Below are positions 33,511 through 48,015 of a stretch of DNA of 64,000 bases, in pieces (position 1 is the first letter of the stretch; every line of letters begins with the position of its first letter). Below the pieces are notes generated by a model. That model saw only the letters and a list, made by a program, of their open reading frames with translations. It did no database searches and was not told the origin of the DNA. Location of the stretch: the NCBI GenBank assembly GCA_947561715.1, contig OX387197.1, forward strand, positions 3,911,001 through 3,975,000, given 5' to 3'. The DNA comes from Ascidia mentula (Eukaryota; Chordata; Ascidiacea; Phlebobranchia; Ascidiidae). Both the position numbers and the translations under genes were made by a program.

Positions 33511-36500
33511 GACTGCATATCAGTAATTCTATTAAAATAGTTTTGCCCGCAGGGAATGCCCGTCTTGTACTCCTGCGTCATAGAGAGTCTCAGTTTCGTC
33601 ACAAGGCAACCGGTGATGCATTGGGGTCAATTTTCTGGTTGAATGAGCAAGCAGTCACATGGTGTAGCCAGGGCGATTTTCAGCGTGTTTGGTGCAGTTT
33701 TAGTGCATTTTTTGCTCTTCTCAGTCAGTCAGACGTTCGGTGCAGGGTGCTGTGGAAAGTTTAGTTGAAAAACCATCAAAATGTTCAAGGGGATGTAGCT
33801 CAAAATTGAATCACAGAAGGATACCTTAATTTGTGATTTTATGTTAGGCCCGCCTCTTGGCTACGCAGTAAGGTGAAAATTAGTTGCAAGATAGTTGCTT
33901 AAAGCACCCCCTAGGGGTCATTTCGGCCCCCGATCAGTCATTATTTTAGCTAAATGGGCTGCAAAAAAATGTAAGATGGTTTTGCGAAAAAATGAATCAC
34001 AAAAACCTCATCCAATTTGCAATTTAATGTTGGCCCTAACCCTTTTCTACGCAATGGCAAAAAAAATTGTTACAGGAAAGTTCTTTGGTTGCCCCCTGGG
34101 ACTGTTTTTGCTATCCTATAGGACAAAAGATCCTCCTGGAGGCTCCTCAGATCCTTGCTGTGTTTTGGCAGATGCAGCTGCAATCATTTTTTTATCTCTA
34201 TGAATAGTACCAGTAGATCTTCATGGGTCACTGACCACAGGAAATGTTGTTGGCAAAAAAGCAAATCACTCTGCATGAACAGTCCACAACACATTTCGGG
34301 TTGATTTTACCACAGAGCTTTGATGATTTTTCTTCATTTATCATGGCATTTTTGCATTAGCTGTCTTTTTCCCAATATCAATTTGGCTTAATAATAATGC
34401 TTGCAATTGCTCAAATCAAATGTTACTACACTTTACGTTGTCATAATTAATTAACAAAATTACTTATTTAACTCTGAGCTATATTTATTACCCCAGAGAG
34501 AAGTGGTCCATTACCATATGAATGGTGCTTCATACGAACAGATTCACTGCTCACACCATTGAAACCGAAGCAATTTTCAACATATTCTGGGTATGTGCTA
34601 CTATTTTACCAATAAAGTAGCTCCTAGTTTGGTTTATCAATTGATTTTAAGCAAATAATTGCATTGCATGGTCTTGTATGCAAGTTAATAACACAATTCT
34701 CATGTAATTTTCATGGTGTTGAGATGTTTATAATTTCCTACCACAATGCATGCCCCCTAATTGGCCTTTGGATGTTGATTAATTAACACCTGTGTCATGT
34801 AATTAAGTATTGGACATGCAGATAATTGTTGCATGACTGCCTTGTGATATTTGGTTCCATTCTATGTGACCGGTTTGGGGCCTGAAGCATCATCCTCTGC
34901 CTATCAGTTGTCTTGGCGGTAACTCTGTTGACAAGGCCATTTTCTGTTGTTTAGGTGGTGTTAGTAAAACAGCTACAACTCTGGATCCGATGATCAAACA
35001 GGTGTGAAACTTCACAATGTAATAGTTGAATGGCTCATGTATTGGACTTCAGAGAACAATTGCGATTCTGGGCAGGTGCGCCACTATTTAAGGGAAATTA
35101 GCCATTCTGTAAACTGCGCAATGTGTGTCAAATTTATGCTTAAATTTGTAAGTTTATGTATTTCGAAGAACATGGAGAGGTTTTGAAGCATCTCCAGTCA
35201 CTTATTGCCACCTAGTGACAAAAAAACATTTTTTCAATGCTTTATGTGCATGAATATGTGTGGCCAGTTCTTCAATCACAGGCATTCAAATGGCCCAAAA
35301 AATTGGTTTAAGCGCATGAATTCTCTGTCTGAACAGTCCACAACACATTTCGGGTTGATTTTACCACAGAGCTTTGATGATTTTTCTGCATTTATCATGG
35401 CATTTTTGCATTAGCTGTCTTTTTCCCAATATCAATTTGGCTTAATAATAATGCTTGCAATTGCTCAAATCAAATGTTACTACACTTTACGTTGTCACAA
35501 TTAATTAACAAAATCACTTATGTAACTCTGAGCTATATTTATTACCCCAGAGAGAAGTGGTCCATCACCATATGAATGGTGCTTCATACGAACAGATTCA
35601 CTGCTCACACCATTGAAACCGAAGCAATTTTCAACATATTCTGGGTATGTGCTACTATTTTACCAATATAGTAGCTCTTAGTTTGGTTTATCAATTGATT
35701 TTAAGCAAATAATTGCATTGCATGGTCTTGTATGCAAGTTAATAACACAATTCTCATGTAATTTTCATGGTGTTGAGATGTTCGTAATTTCCTACCACAA
35801 TGCATGCCCCCTAATTGGCCTTTGGATGTTGATTAATTAACACCTGTGTCATGTAATTAAGTATTGGACATGCAGATAATTGTTGCATGACTGCCTTGTG
35901 ATATTTGGTTCCATTCTATGTGACCGGTTTGGGGCCTGAAGCATCATCCTCTGCCTATCAGTTGTCTTGGCGGTAACTCTGTTGACAAGGCCATTTTCTG
36001 TTGTTTAGGTGGTGTTAGTAAAACAGCTACAACTCTGGATCCGATGATCAAACAGGTGTGAAACTTCACAATGTAATAGTTGAATGGCTTGAAAGGTTTT
36101 GAAGCATCTCCAGTCACTTATTGCCACCTAGCAACAAAAAAACATTTTTTCAATGCTTTATGTGCATGAATATGTGTGGCCAGTTCTTCAATCACAGGCA
36201 TTTAAATGAGAACAATTGCGATTTTGGGCGGGTGCGCCACTATTTAAGACCGCATATCAGTAATTCTATTAAAATAGTTTTGCCCGCGGGGAATGCCCAT
36301 CTTGTACTCCTGCGTCATAGAGAGTCTCAGTTTCGTCACAAGGCAACCGGTGATGCATTGGGGTCAATTTTCTGGTTGAATGAGCAAGCAGTCACATGGT
36401 GTAGCCAGGGCGATTTTCAGCGTATTTGGTGCAGTTTTAGTGCATTTTTTGCTCTTCTCAGTCAGTCAGACGTTCGGTGCAGGGTGCTGTGGAAAGTTTA

Positions 36501-39500
36501 GTTGAAAAACCATCAAAATGTTCAAGGGGATGTAGCTCAAAATTGAATCACAGAAGGATACCTTAATTTGTGATTTTATGTTAGGCCCGTCTCTTGGCTA
36601 CGCATGAAAATTAGTTGCAAGATAGTTGCTTAAAGCACCCCCTAGGGGTCATTTCGGCCCCGATCAGTCATTATTTTAGCTAAATGGGCTGCAAAAAAAT
36701 GTAAGATGGTTTTGCGAAAAAATGAATCACAAAAACCTCATCCAATTTGCAATTTAATGTTGGCCCTAACCCTTTTCTACGCAATGGCAAAAAAAATTGT
36801 CACAGGAAAGTTCTTTGGTTGCCCCCTGGAACTGTTTTTGCTATCCTATAGGACAAAAGATCCTCCTGGAGGCTCCTCAGATCCTTGCTGTGTTTTGGCA
36901 GATGCAGCTGCAATCATTTTTTTATCTCTATGAATAGTACCAGTAGATCTTCATGGGTCACTGACCACAGGAAATGTTGTTGGCAAAAAAAGCAAATCAC
37001 TCTGCATGAACAGTCCACAACACATTTCGGGTTGATTTTACCACAGAGCTTTGATGATTTTTCTTCATTTATCATGGCATTTTTGCATTAGCTGTCTTTT
37101 TCCCAATATCAATTTGGCTTAATAATAATGCTTGCAATTGCTCAAATCAAATGTTACTACACTTTACGTTGTCATAATTAATTAACAAAATTACTTATTT
37201 AACTCTGAGCTATATTTATTACCCCAGAGAGAAGTGGTCCATCACCATATGAATGGTGCTTCATACGAACAGATTCACTGCTCACACCATTGAAACCGAA
37301 GCAATTTTCAACATATTCTGGGTATATGCTACTATTTTACCAATAAAGTAGCTCCTAGTTTGGTTTATCAATTGATTTTAAGCAAATAATTGCATTGCAT
37401 GGTCTTGTATGCAAGTTAATAACACAATTCTCATGTAATTTTCATGGTGTTGAGATGTTTATAATTTCTTACCACAATGCATGCCCCCTAATTGGCCTTT
37501 GGATGTTGATTAATTAACACCTGTGTCATGTAATTAAGTATTGGACATGCAGATAATTGTTGCATGACTGCCTTGTGATATTTGGTTCCATTCTATGTGA
37601 CCGGTTTGGGGCCTGAAGCATCATCCTCTGCCAATCAGTTGTCTTGGCGGTAACTCTGTTGACAAGGCCATTTTCTGTTGTTTAGGTGGTGTTAGTAAAA
37701 CAGCTACAACTCTGGATCCGATGATCAAACAGGTGTGAAACTTCACAATGTAATAGTTGAATGGCTCATGTATTGGACTTCAGAGAACAATTGCGATTCT
37801 GGGCAGGTGCGCCACTATTTAAGGGAAATTAGCCATTCTGTAAACTGCGCAATGTGTGTCAAATTTATGCTTAAATTTGTAAGTTTATGTATTTCGAAGA
37901 ACATGGAGAGGTTTTGAAGCATCTCCAGTCACTTATTGCCACCTAGTGACAAAAAAACATTTTTTTAATGCTTTATGTGCATGAATATGTGTGGCCAGTT
38001 CTTCAATCACAGGCATTCAAATGGCCCAAAAAATTGGTTTAAGCGCATGAATTCTCTGTCTGAACAGTCCACAACACATTTCGGGTTGATTTTACCACAG
38101 AGCTTTGATGATTTTTCTGCATTTATCATGGCATTTTTGCATTAGCTGTCTTTTTCCCAATATCAATTTGGCTTAATAATAATGCTTGCAATTGCTCAAA
38201 TCAAATGTTACTACACTTTACGTTGTCATAATTAATTAACAAAATCACTCATGTAACTCTGAGCTATATTGATTACCCCAGAGAGAAGTGGTCCATCACC
38301 ATATGAATGGTGCTTCATACGAACAGATTCACTGCTCACACCATTGAAACCGAAGCAATTTTCAACATATTCTGGGTATGTGCTACTATTTTACCAATAT
38401 AGTAGCTCTTAGTTTGGTTTATCAATTGATTTTAAGCAAATAATTGCATTGCATGGTCTTGTATGCAAGTTAATAACACAATTCTCATGTAATTTTCATG
38501 GTGTTGAGATGTTCGTAATTTCCTACCACAATGCATGCCCCCTAATTGGCCTTTGGATGTTGATTAATTAACACCTGTGTCATGTAATTAAGTATTGGAC
38601 ATGCAGATAATTGTTGCATGACTGCCTCGTGATATTTGGTTCCATTCTATGTGACCGGTTTGGGGCCTGAAGCATCATCCTCTGCCTATCAGTTGTCTTG
38701 GCGGTAACTCTGTTGACAAGGCCATTTTCTGTTGTTTAGGTGGTGTTAGTAAAACAGCAACAACTCTGGATCCGATGATCAAACAGGTGTGAAACTTCAC
38801 AATGTAATAGTTGAATGGCTTGAAAGGTTTTGAAGCATCTCCAGTCACTTATTGCCACCTAGCAACAAAAAACATTTTTTCAATGCTTTATGTGCATGAA
38901 TATGTGTGGCAAGTTCTTCAATCACAGGTATTTAAATGAGAACAATTGCGATTTTGGGCGGGTGCGCCACTATTTAAGACCGCATATCAGTAATTCTATT
39001 AAAATAGTTTTGCCCGCGGGGAATGCCCGTCTTGTACTCCTGCGTCATAGAGAGTCTCAGTTTCGTCACAAGGCAACCGGTGATGCATTGGGGTCAATTT
39101 TCTGGTTGAATGAGGAAGCAGTCACATGGTGTAGCCAGGGCGATTTTCAGCGTGTTTGGTGCAGGTTTAGTGCATTTTTTGCTCTTCTCAGTCAGTCAGA
39201 CGTTCGGTGCAGGGTGCTGTGGAAAGTTTAGTTGAAAAACCATCAAAATGTTCAAGGGGATGTAGCTCAAAATTGAATCACAGAAGGATACCTTAATTTG
39301 TGATTTTATGTTAGGCCCGCCTCTTGGCTACGCATTAAGGTGAAAATTAGTTGCAAGATAGTTGCTTAAAGCACCCCCTAGGGGTCATTTCGGCCCCCGA
39401 TCAGTCATTATTTTAGCTAAATGGGCTGCAAAAAAATGTAAGATGGTTTTGCGAAAAAATGAATCACAAAAACCTCATCCAATTTGCAATTTAATGTTGG

Positions 39501-42500
39501 CCCTAACCCTTTTCTACGCAATGGCAAAAAAAATTGTCACAGGAAAGTTGCTTTGGTTGCCCCCTGGGACTGTTTTTGCTATCCTATAGGACAAAAGATC
39601 CTCCTGGAGGCTTCTCAGATCCTTGCTGTGTTTTGGTGGATGCAGCTGCAATCATTTTTTTATCTCTATGAATAGTACCAGTAGATCTTCATGGGTCACT
39701 GACCACAGGAAATGTTGTTGGCAAAAAAGCAAATCACTCTGCATGAACAGTCCACAACACATTTCGGGTTGATTTTACCACAGAGCTTTGATGATTTTTC
39801 TTCATTTATCATGGCATTTTTGCATTAGCTGTCTTTTTCCCAATATCAATTTGGCTTAATAATAATGCTTGCAATTGCTCAAATCAAATGTTACTACACT
39901 TTACGTTGTCATAATTAATTAACTAAATTACTTATTTAACTCTGAGCTATATTTATTACCCCAGAGAGAAGTGGTCCATCACCATATGAATGGTGCTTCA
40001 TACGAACAGATTCACTGCTCACACCATTGAAACCGAAGCAATTTTCAACATATTCTGGGTATGTGCTACTATTTTACCAATATAGTAGCTCCTAGTTTGG
40101 TTTATCAATTGATTTTAAGCAAATAATTGCATTGCATGGTCTTGTATGCAAGTTAATAACACAATTCTCATGTAATTTTCATGGTGTTGAGATGTTTATA
40201 ATTTCCTACCACAATGCATGCCCCCTAATTGGCCTTTGGATGTTGATTAATTAACACCTGTGTCATGTAATTAAGTATTGGACATGCAGATAATTGTTGC
40301 ATGACTGCCTTGTGATATTTGGTTCCATTCTATGTGACCGGTTTGGGGCCTGAAGCATCATCCTCTGCCTATCAGTTGTCTTGGCGGTAACTCTGTTGAC
40401 AAGGCCATTTTCTGTTGTTTAGGTGGTGTTAGTAAAACAGCTACAACTCTGGATCCGATGATCAAACAGGTGTGAAACTTCACAATGTAATAGTTGTATG
40501 GCTCATGTATTGGACTTCAGAGAACAATTGCGATTCTGGGCAGGTGCGCCACTATTTAAGGGAAATTAGCCATTCTGTAAACTGCGCAATGTGTGTCAAA
40601 TTTATGCTTAAATTTGTAAGTTTATGTATTTCGAAGAACATGGAGAGGTTTTGAAGCATCTCCAGTCACTTATTGCCACCTAGTGACAAAAAAACATTTT
40701 TTTAATGCTTTATGTGCATGAATATGTGTGGCCAGTTCTTCAATCACAGGCATTCAAATGGCCCAAAAAATTGGTTTGAGCGCATGAATTCTCTGCCTGA
40801 ACAGTCCACAACACATTTCAGGTTGATTTTACCACAGAGCTTTGATGATTTTTCTGCATTTATCATGGCATTTTTGCATTAGCTGTCTTTTTCCCAATAT
40901 CAATTTGGCTTAATAATAATGCTTGCAATTGCTCAAATCAAATGTTACTACACTTTACGTTGTCATAATTAATTAACAAAATCACTCATGTAACTCTGAG
41001 CTATATTTATTACCCCAGAGAGAAGTGGTCCATCACCATATGAATGGTGCTTCATACGAACAGATTCACTGCTCACACCATTGAAACCGAAGCAATTTTC
41101 AACATATTCTGGGTATGTGCTACTATTTTACCAATATAGTAGCTCCTAGTTTGGTTTATCAATTGATTTTAAGCAAATAATTGCATTGCATGGTCTTGTA
41201 TGCAAGTTAATAACACAATTCTCATGTAATTTTCATGGTGTTGAGATGTTCGTAATTTCCTACCACAATGCATGCCCCCTAATTGGCCTTTGGATGTTGA
41301 TTAATTAACACCTGTGTCATGTAATTAAGTATTGGACATGCAGATAATTGTTGCATGACTGCCTCGTGATATTTGGTTCCATTCTATGTGACCGGTTTGG
41401 GGCCTGAAGCATCATCCTCTGCCTATCAGTTGTCTTGGCGGTAACTCTGTTGACAAGGCCATTTTCTGTTGTTTAGGTGGTGTTAGTAAAACAGCAACAA
41501 CTCTGGATCCGATGATCAAACAGGTGTGAAACTTCACAATGTAATAGTTGAATGGCTTGAAAGGTTTTGAAGCATCTCCAGTCACTTATTGCCACCTAGC
41601 AACAAAAAACATTTTTTCAATGCTTTATGTGCATGAATATGTGTGGCCAGTTCTTCAATCACAGGCATTTAAATGAGAACAATTGCGATTTTGGGCGGTT
41701 GCGCCACTATTTAAGTCCGCATATCAGTAATTCTATTAAAATAGTTTTGCCCGCGGGGAATGCCCGTCTTGTACTCCTGCGTCATAGAGAGTCTCAGTTT
41801 CGTCACAAGGCAACCGGTGATGCATTGGGGTCAATTTTATGGGTGAATGAGCAAGCAGTCACATGGTGTAGCCAGGGCGATTTTCAGCGTGTTTGGTGCA
41901 GGTTTAGTGCATTTTTTGCTCTTCTCAGTCAGTCAGACGTTCGGTGCAGGGTGCTGTGGAAAGTTTAGTTGAAAAACCATCAAAATGTTCAAGGGGATGT
42001 AGCTCAAAATTGAATCACAGAAGGATACCTTAATTTGTGATTTTGTGTTAGGCCCGCCTCTTGGCTACGCAGTAAGGTGAAAATTAGTTGCAAGATAGTT
42101 GCTTAAAGCACCCCCTAGGGGTCATTTCGGCCCCGATCAGTCATTATTTTAGCTAAATGGGCTGCAAAAAAATGTAAGATGGTTTTGCGAAAAAATGAAT
42201 CACAAAAACCTCATCCAATTTGCAATTTAATGTTGGCCCTAACCCTTTTCTACGCAATGGCAAAAAAAATTGTCACAGGAAAGTTCTTTGGTTGCCCCCT
42301 GGGACTGTTTTTGCTATCCTATAGGACAAAAGATCCTCCTGGAGGCTTCTCAGATCCTTGCTGTGTTTTGGCAGATGCAGCTGCAATCATTTTTTTATCT
42401 CTATGAATAGTACCAGTAGATCTTCATGAGTCACTGACCACAGGAAATGTTGTTGGCAAAAAACCAAATCACTCTGCATTAACAGTCCACAACACATTTC

Positions 42501-45500
42501 GGGTTGATTTTACCACAGAGCTTTGATGATTTTTCTTCATTTATCATGGCATTTTTGCATTAGCTGTCTTTTTCCCAATATCAATTTGGCTTAATAATAA
42601 TGCTTGCAATTGCTCAAATCAAATGTTACTACACTTTACGTTGTCATAATTAATTAACTAAATTACTTATTTAACTCTGAGCTATATTTATTACCCCAGA
42701 GAGAAGTGGTCCATCACCATATGAATGGTGCTTCATACGAACAGATTCACTGCTCACACCATTGAAACCGAAGCAATTTTCAACATATTCTGGGTATGTG
42801 CTACTATTTTACCAATATAGTAGCTCCTAGTTTGGTTTATCAATTGATTTTAAGCAAATAATTGCATTGCATGGTCTTGTATGCAAGTTAATAACACAAT
42901 TCTCATGTAATTTTCATGGTGTTGAGATGTTTATAATTTCCTACCACAATGCATGCCCCCTAATTGGCCTTTGGATGTTGATTAATTAACACCTGTGTCA
43001 TGTAATTAAGTATTGGACATGCAGATAATTGTTGCATGACTGCCTTGTGATATTTGGTTCCATTCTATGTGACCGGTTTGGGGCCTGAAGCATCATCCTC
43101 TGCCTATCAGTTGTCTTGGCGGTAACTCTGTTGACAAGGCCATTTTCTGTTGTTTAGGTGGTGTTAGTAAAACAGCTACAACTCTGGATCCGATGATCAA
43201 ACAGGTGTGAAACTTCACAATGTAATAGTTGTATGGCTCATGTATTGGACTTCAGAGAACAATTGCGATTCTGGGCAGGTGCGCCACTATTTAAGGGAAA
43301 TTAGCCATTCTGTAAACTGCGCAATGTGTGTCAAATTTATGCTTAAATTTGTAAGTTTATGTATTTCGAAGAACATGGAGAGGTTTTGAAGCATCTCCAG
43401 TCACTTATTGCCACCTAGTGACAAAAAAACATTTTTTTAATGCTTTATGTGCATGAATATGTGTGGCCAGTTCTTCAATCACAGGCATTCAAATGGCCCA
43501 AAAAATTGGTTTAAGCGCATGAATTCTCTGCCTGAACAGTCCACAACACATTTCAGGTTGATTTTACCACAGAGCTTTGATGATTTTTCTGCATTTATCA
43601 TGGCATTTTTGCATTAGCTGTCTTTTTCCCAATATCAATTTGGCTTAATAATAATGCTTGCAATTGCTCAAATCAAATGTTACTACACTTTACGTTGTCA
43701 TAATTAATTAACAAAATCACTCATGTAACTCTGAGCTATATTTATTACCCCAGAGAGAAGTGGTCCATCACCATATGAATGGTGCTTCATACGAACAGAT
43801 TCACTGCTCACACCATTGAAACCGAAGCAATTTTCAACATATTCTGGGTATGTGCTACTATTTTACCAATATAGTAGCTCTTAGTTTGGTTTATCAATTG
43901 ATTTTAAGCAAATAATTGCACTGCATGGTCTTGTATGCAAGTTAATAACACAATTCTCATGTAATTTTCATGGTGTTGAGATGTTCGTAATTTCCTACCA
44001 CAATGCATGCCCCCTAATTGGCCTTTGGATGTTGATTAATTAACACCTGTGTCATGTAATTAAGTATTGGACATGCAGATAATTGTTGCATGACTGCCTC
44101 GTGATATTTGGTTCCATTCTATGTGACCGGTTTGGGGCCTGAAGCATCATCCTCTGCCTATCAGTTGTCTTGGCGGTAACTCTGTTGACAAGGCCATTTT
44201 CTGTTGTTTAGGTGGTGTTAGTAAAACAGCAACAACTCTGGATCCGATGATCAAACAGGTGTGAAACTTCACAATGTAATAGTTGAATGGCTTGAAAGGT
44301 TTTGAAGCATCTCCAGTCACTTATTGCCACCTAGCAACAAAAAACATTTTTTCAATGCTTTATGTGCATGAATATGTGTGGCCAGTTCTTCAATCACAGG
44401 CATTTAAATGAGAACAATTGCGATTTTGGGCGGTTGCGCCACTATTTAAGTCCGCATATCAGTAATTCTATTAAAATAGTTTTGCCCGCGGGGAATGCCC
44501 GTCTTGTACTCCTGCGTCATAGAGAGTCTCAGTTTCGTCACAAGGCAACCGGTGATGCATTGGGGTCAATTTTATGGGTGAATGAGCAAGCAGTCACATG
44601 GTGTAGCCAGGGCGATTTTCAGCGTGTTTGGTGCAGGTTTAGTGCATTTTTTGCTCTTCTCAGTCAGTCAGACGTTCGGTGCAGGGTGCTGTGGAAAGTT
44701 TAGTTGAAAAACCATCAAAATGTTCAAGGGGATGTAGCTCAAAATTGAATCACAGAAGGATACCTTAATTTGTGATTTTGTGTTAGGCCCGCCTCTTGGC
44801 TACGCAGTAAGGTGAAAATTAGTTGCAAGATAGTTGCTTAAAGCACCCCCTAGGGGTCATTTCGGCCCCGATCAGTCATTATTTTAGCTAAATGGGCTGC
44901 AAAAAAATGTAAGATGGTTTTGCGAAAAAATGAATCACAAAAACCTCATCCAATTTGCAATTTAATGTTGGCCCTAACCCTTTTCTACGCAATGGCAAAA
45001 AAAATTGTCACAGGAAAGTTCCTTGGTTGCCCCCTGGGACTGTTTTTGCTATCCTATAGGACAAAAGATCCTCCTGGAGGCTCCTCAGATCCTTGCTGTG
45101 TTTTGGCAGATGCAGCTGCAATCATTTTTTTATCTCTATGAATAGTACCAGTAGATCTTCATGAGTCACTGACCACAGGAAATGTTGTTGGCAAAAAAGC
45201 AAATCACTCTGCATGAACAGTCCACAACACATTTCGGGTTGATTTTACCACAGAGCTTTGATGATTTTTCTTCATTTATCATGGCATTTTTGCATTAGCT
45301 GTCTTTTTCCCAATATCAATTTGGCTTAATAATAATGCTTGCAATTGCTCAAATCAAATGTTACTACACTTTACGTTGTCATAATTAATTAACTAAATTA
45401 CTTATTTAACTCTGAGCTATATTTATTACCCCAGAGAGAAGTGGTCCATCACCATATGAATGGTGCTTCATACGAACAGATTCACTGCTCACACCATTGA

Positions 45501-47942
45501 AACCGAAGCAATTTTCAACATATTCTGGGTATGTGCTACTATTTTACCAATATAGTAGCTCCTAGTTTGGTTTATCAATTGATTTTAAGCAAATAATTGC
45601 ATTGCATGGTCTTGTATGCAAGTTAATAACACAATTCTCATGTAATTTTCATGGTGTTGAGATGTTTATAATTTCCTACCACAATGCATGCCCCCTAATT
45701 GGCCTTTGGATGTTGATTAATTAACACCTGTGTCATGTAATTAAGTATTGGACATGCAGATAATTGTTGCATGACTGCCTTGTGATATTTGGTTCCATTC
45801 TATGTGACCGGTTTGGGGCCTGAAGCATCATCCTCTGCCTATCAGTTGTCTTGGCGGTAACTCTGTTGACAAGGCCATTTTCTGTTGTTTAGGTGGTGTT
45901 AGTAAAACAGCTACAACTCTGGATCCGATGATCAAACAGGTGTGAAACTTCACAATGTAATAGTTGTATGGCTCATGTATTGGACTTCAGAGAACAATTG
46001 CGATTCTGGGCAGGTGCGCCACTATTTAAGGGAAATTAGCCATTCTGTAAACTGCGCAATGTGTGTCAAATTTATGCTTAAATTTGTAAGTTTATGTATT
46101 TCGAAGAACATGGAGAGGTTTTGAAGCATCTCCAGTCACTTATTGCCACCTAGTGACAAAAAAACATTTTTTTAATGCTTTATGTGCATGAATATGTGTG
46201 GCCAGTTCTTCAATCACAGGCATTCAAATGGCCCAAAAAATTGGTTTAAGCGCATGAATTCTCTGCCTGAACAGTCCACAACACATTTCAGGTTGATTTT
46301 ACCACAGAGCTTTGATGATTTTTCTGCATTTATCATGGCATTTTTGCATTAGCTGTCTTTTTCCCAATATCAATTTGGCTTAATAATAATGCTTGCAATT
46401 GCTCAAATCAAATGTTACTACACTTTACGTTGTCATAATTAATTAACAAAATCACTCATGTAACTCTGAGCTATATTTATTACCCCAGAGAGAAGTGGTC
46501 CATCACCATATGAATGGTGCTTCATACGAACAGATTCACTGCTCACACCATTGAAACCGAAGCAATTTTCAACATATTCTGGGTATGTGCTACTATTTTA
46601 CCAATATAGTAGCTCTTAGTTTGGTTTATCAATTGATTTTAAGCAAATAATTGCATTGCATGGTCTTGTATGCAAGTTAATAACACAATTCTCATGTAAT
46701 TTTCATGGTGTTGAGATGTTCGTAATTTCCTACCACAATGCATGCCCCCTAATTGGCCTTTGGATGTTGATTAATTAACACCTGTGTCATGTAATTAAGT
46801 ATTGGACATGCAGATAATTGTTGCATGACTGCCTCGTGATATTTGGTTCCATTCTATGTGACCGGTTTGGGGCCTGAAGCATCATCCTCTGCCTATCAGT
46901 TGTCTTGGCGGTAACTCTGTTGACAAGGCCATTTTCTGTTGTTTAGGTGGTGTTAGTAAAACAGCAACAACTCTGGATCCGATGATCAAACAGGTGTGAA
47001 ACTTCACAATGTAATAGTTGAATGGCTTGAAAGGTTTTGAAGCATCTCCAGTCACTTATTGCCACCTAGCAACAAAAAACATTTTTTCAATGCTTTATGT
47101 GCATGAATATGTGTGGCCAGTTCTTCAATCACAGGCATTTAAATGAGAACAATTGCGATTTTGGGCGGTTGCGCCACTATTTAAGTCCGCATATCAGTAA
47201 TTCTATTAAAATAGTTTTGCCCGCGGGGAATGCCCGTCTTGTACTCCTGCGTCATAGAGAGTCTCAGTTTCGTCACAAGGCAACCGGTGATGCATTGGGG
47301 TCAATTTTATGGGTGAATGAGCAAGCAGTCACGTGGTGTAGCCAGGGCGATTTTCAGCGTGTTTGGTGCAGGTTTAGTGCATTTTTTGCTCTTCTCAGTC
47401 AGTCAGACGTTCGGTGCAGGGTGCTGTGGAAAGTTTAGTTGAAAAACCATCAAAATGTTCAAGGGGATGTAGCTCAAAATTGAATCACAGAAGGATACCT
47501 TAATTTGTGATTTTGTGTTAGGCCCGCCTCTTGGCTACGCAGTAAGGTGAAAATTAGTTGCAAGATAGTTGCTTAAAGCACCCCCTAGGGGTCATTTCGG
47601 CCCCGATCAGTCATTATTTTAGCTAAATGGGCTGCAAAAAAATGTAAGATGGTTTTGCGAAAAAATGAATCACAAAAACCTCATCCAATTTGCAATTTAA
47701 TGTTGGCCCTAACCCTTTTCTACGCAATGGCAAAAAAAATTGTCACAGGAAAGTTCTTTGGTTGCCCCCTGGGACTGTTTTTGCTATCCTATAGGACAAA
47801 AGATCCTCCTGGAGGCTCCTCAGATCCTTGCTGTGTTTTGGCAGATGCAGCTGCAATCATTTTTTTATCTCTATGAATAGTACCAGTAGATCTTCATGAG
47901 TCACTGACCACAGGAAATGTTGTTGGCAAAAAAGCAAATCAC
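33511..47942. repeat. 2.735-kb tandem repeat, five full units and a partial sixth
   Basis: Each unit has three parts: X (~755 bp, the body of the TTAA element), Ya (~1055 bp, from about 34277) and Yb (~915 bp, from about 35332). Ya and Yb share their first ~750 bp, including tgaacagtccacaacacatt and ggatgttgattaattaacac. The sixth unit has X only. Copies are nearly identical. The plus-strand frames that recur in each unit (about 113, 75 and 60 codons) persist because of this identity and resemble no protein. The three right-hand units share private variants (gggcggttgcgcc and tcaattttatgggtg). Confidence 0.93.
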
Positions 47943-48011
47943 CCAGTATGGGTATTAATGGTGATAGCCTTCAAAACTAGATTTCGGGGATTTAATAACT
48001 GATATGCGGCC
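33511..48011. mobile_element. 14.5-kb TTAA-flanked transposon expanded by internal tandem repeats
   Basis: The left end GACTGCATATCAGTAATT and the right end (reverse complement GGCCGCATATCAGTTATT) match at 15 of 18 bases. TTAA flanks both sides (33507-33510 and 48012-48015). The ends and the inside match the 686-bp element at 2077-2762. Between them lie units starting at 33511, 36248, 38978, 41715, 44450 and 47185 (spacing 2730-2737 bp). Each unit restarts with TTAA plus the left terminal repeat, but the right end occurs only once (47943-48011). No transposase is visible. TTAA duplication is typical of Kolobok and piggyBac elements, but the superfamily is undecided. Confidence 0.82.
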
Positions 48012-48015
48012 TTAA

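Noticed and set aside
33339..47876. Recurring plus-strand frames of 141, 126, 113, 75 and 60 codons in the array
   Set aside because: They repeat only because the DNA units are nearly identical. They sit in transposon and satellite sequence, begin at different places in the first unit, and match no family.
33511..48011. Possibility that the tandem array is a CRISPR array or phage-like repeat
   Set aside because: Units are 2.7 kb with no short repeat-spacer pattern, and the region is clearly eukaryotic.
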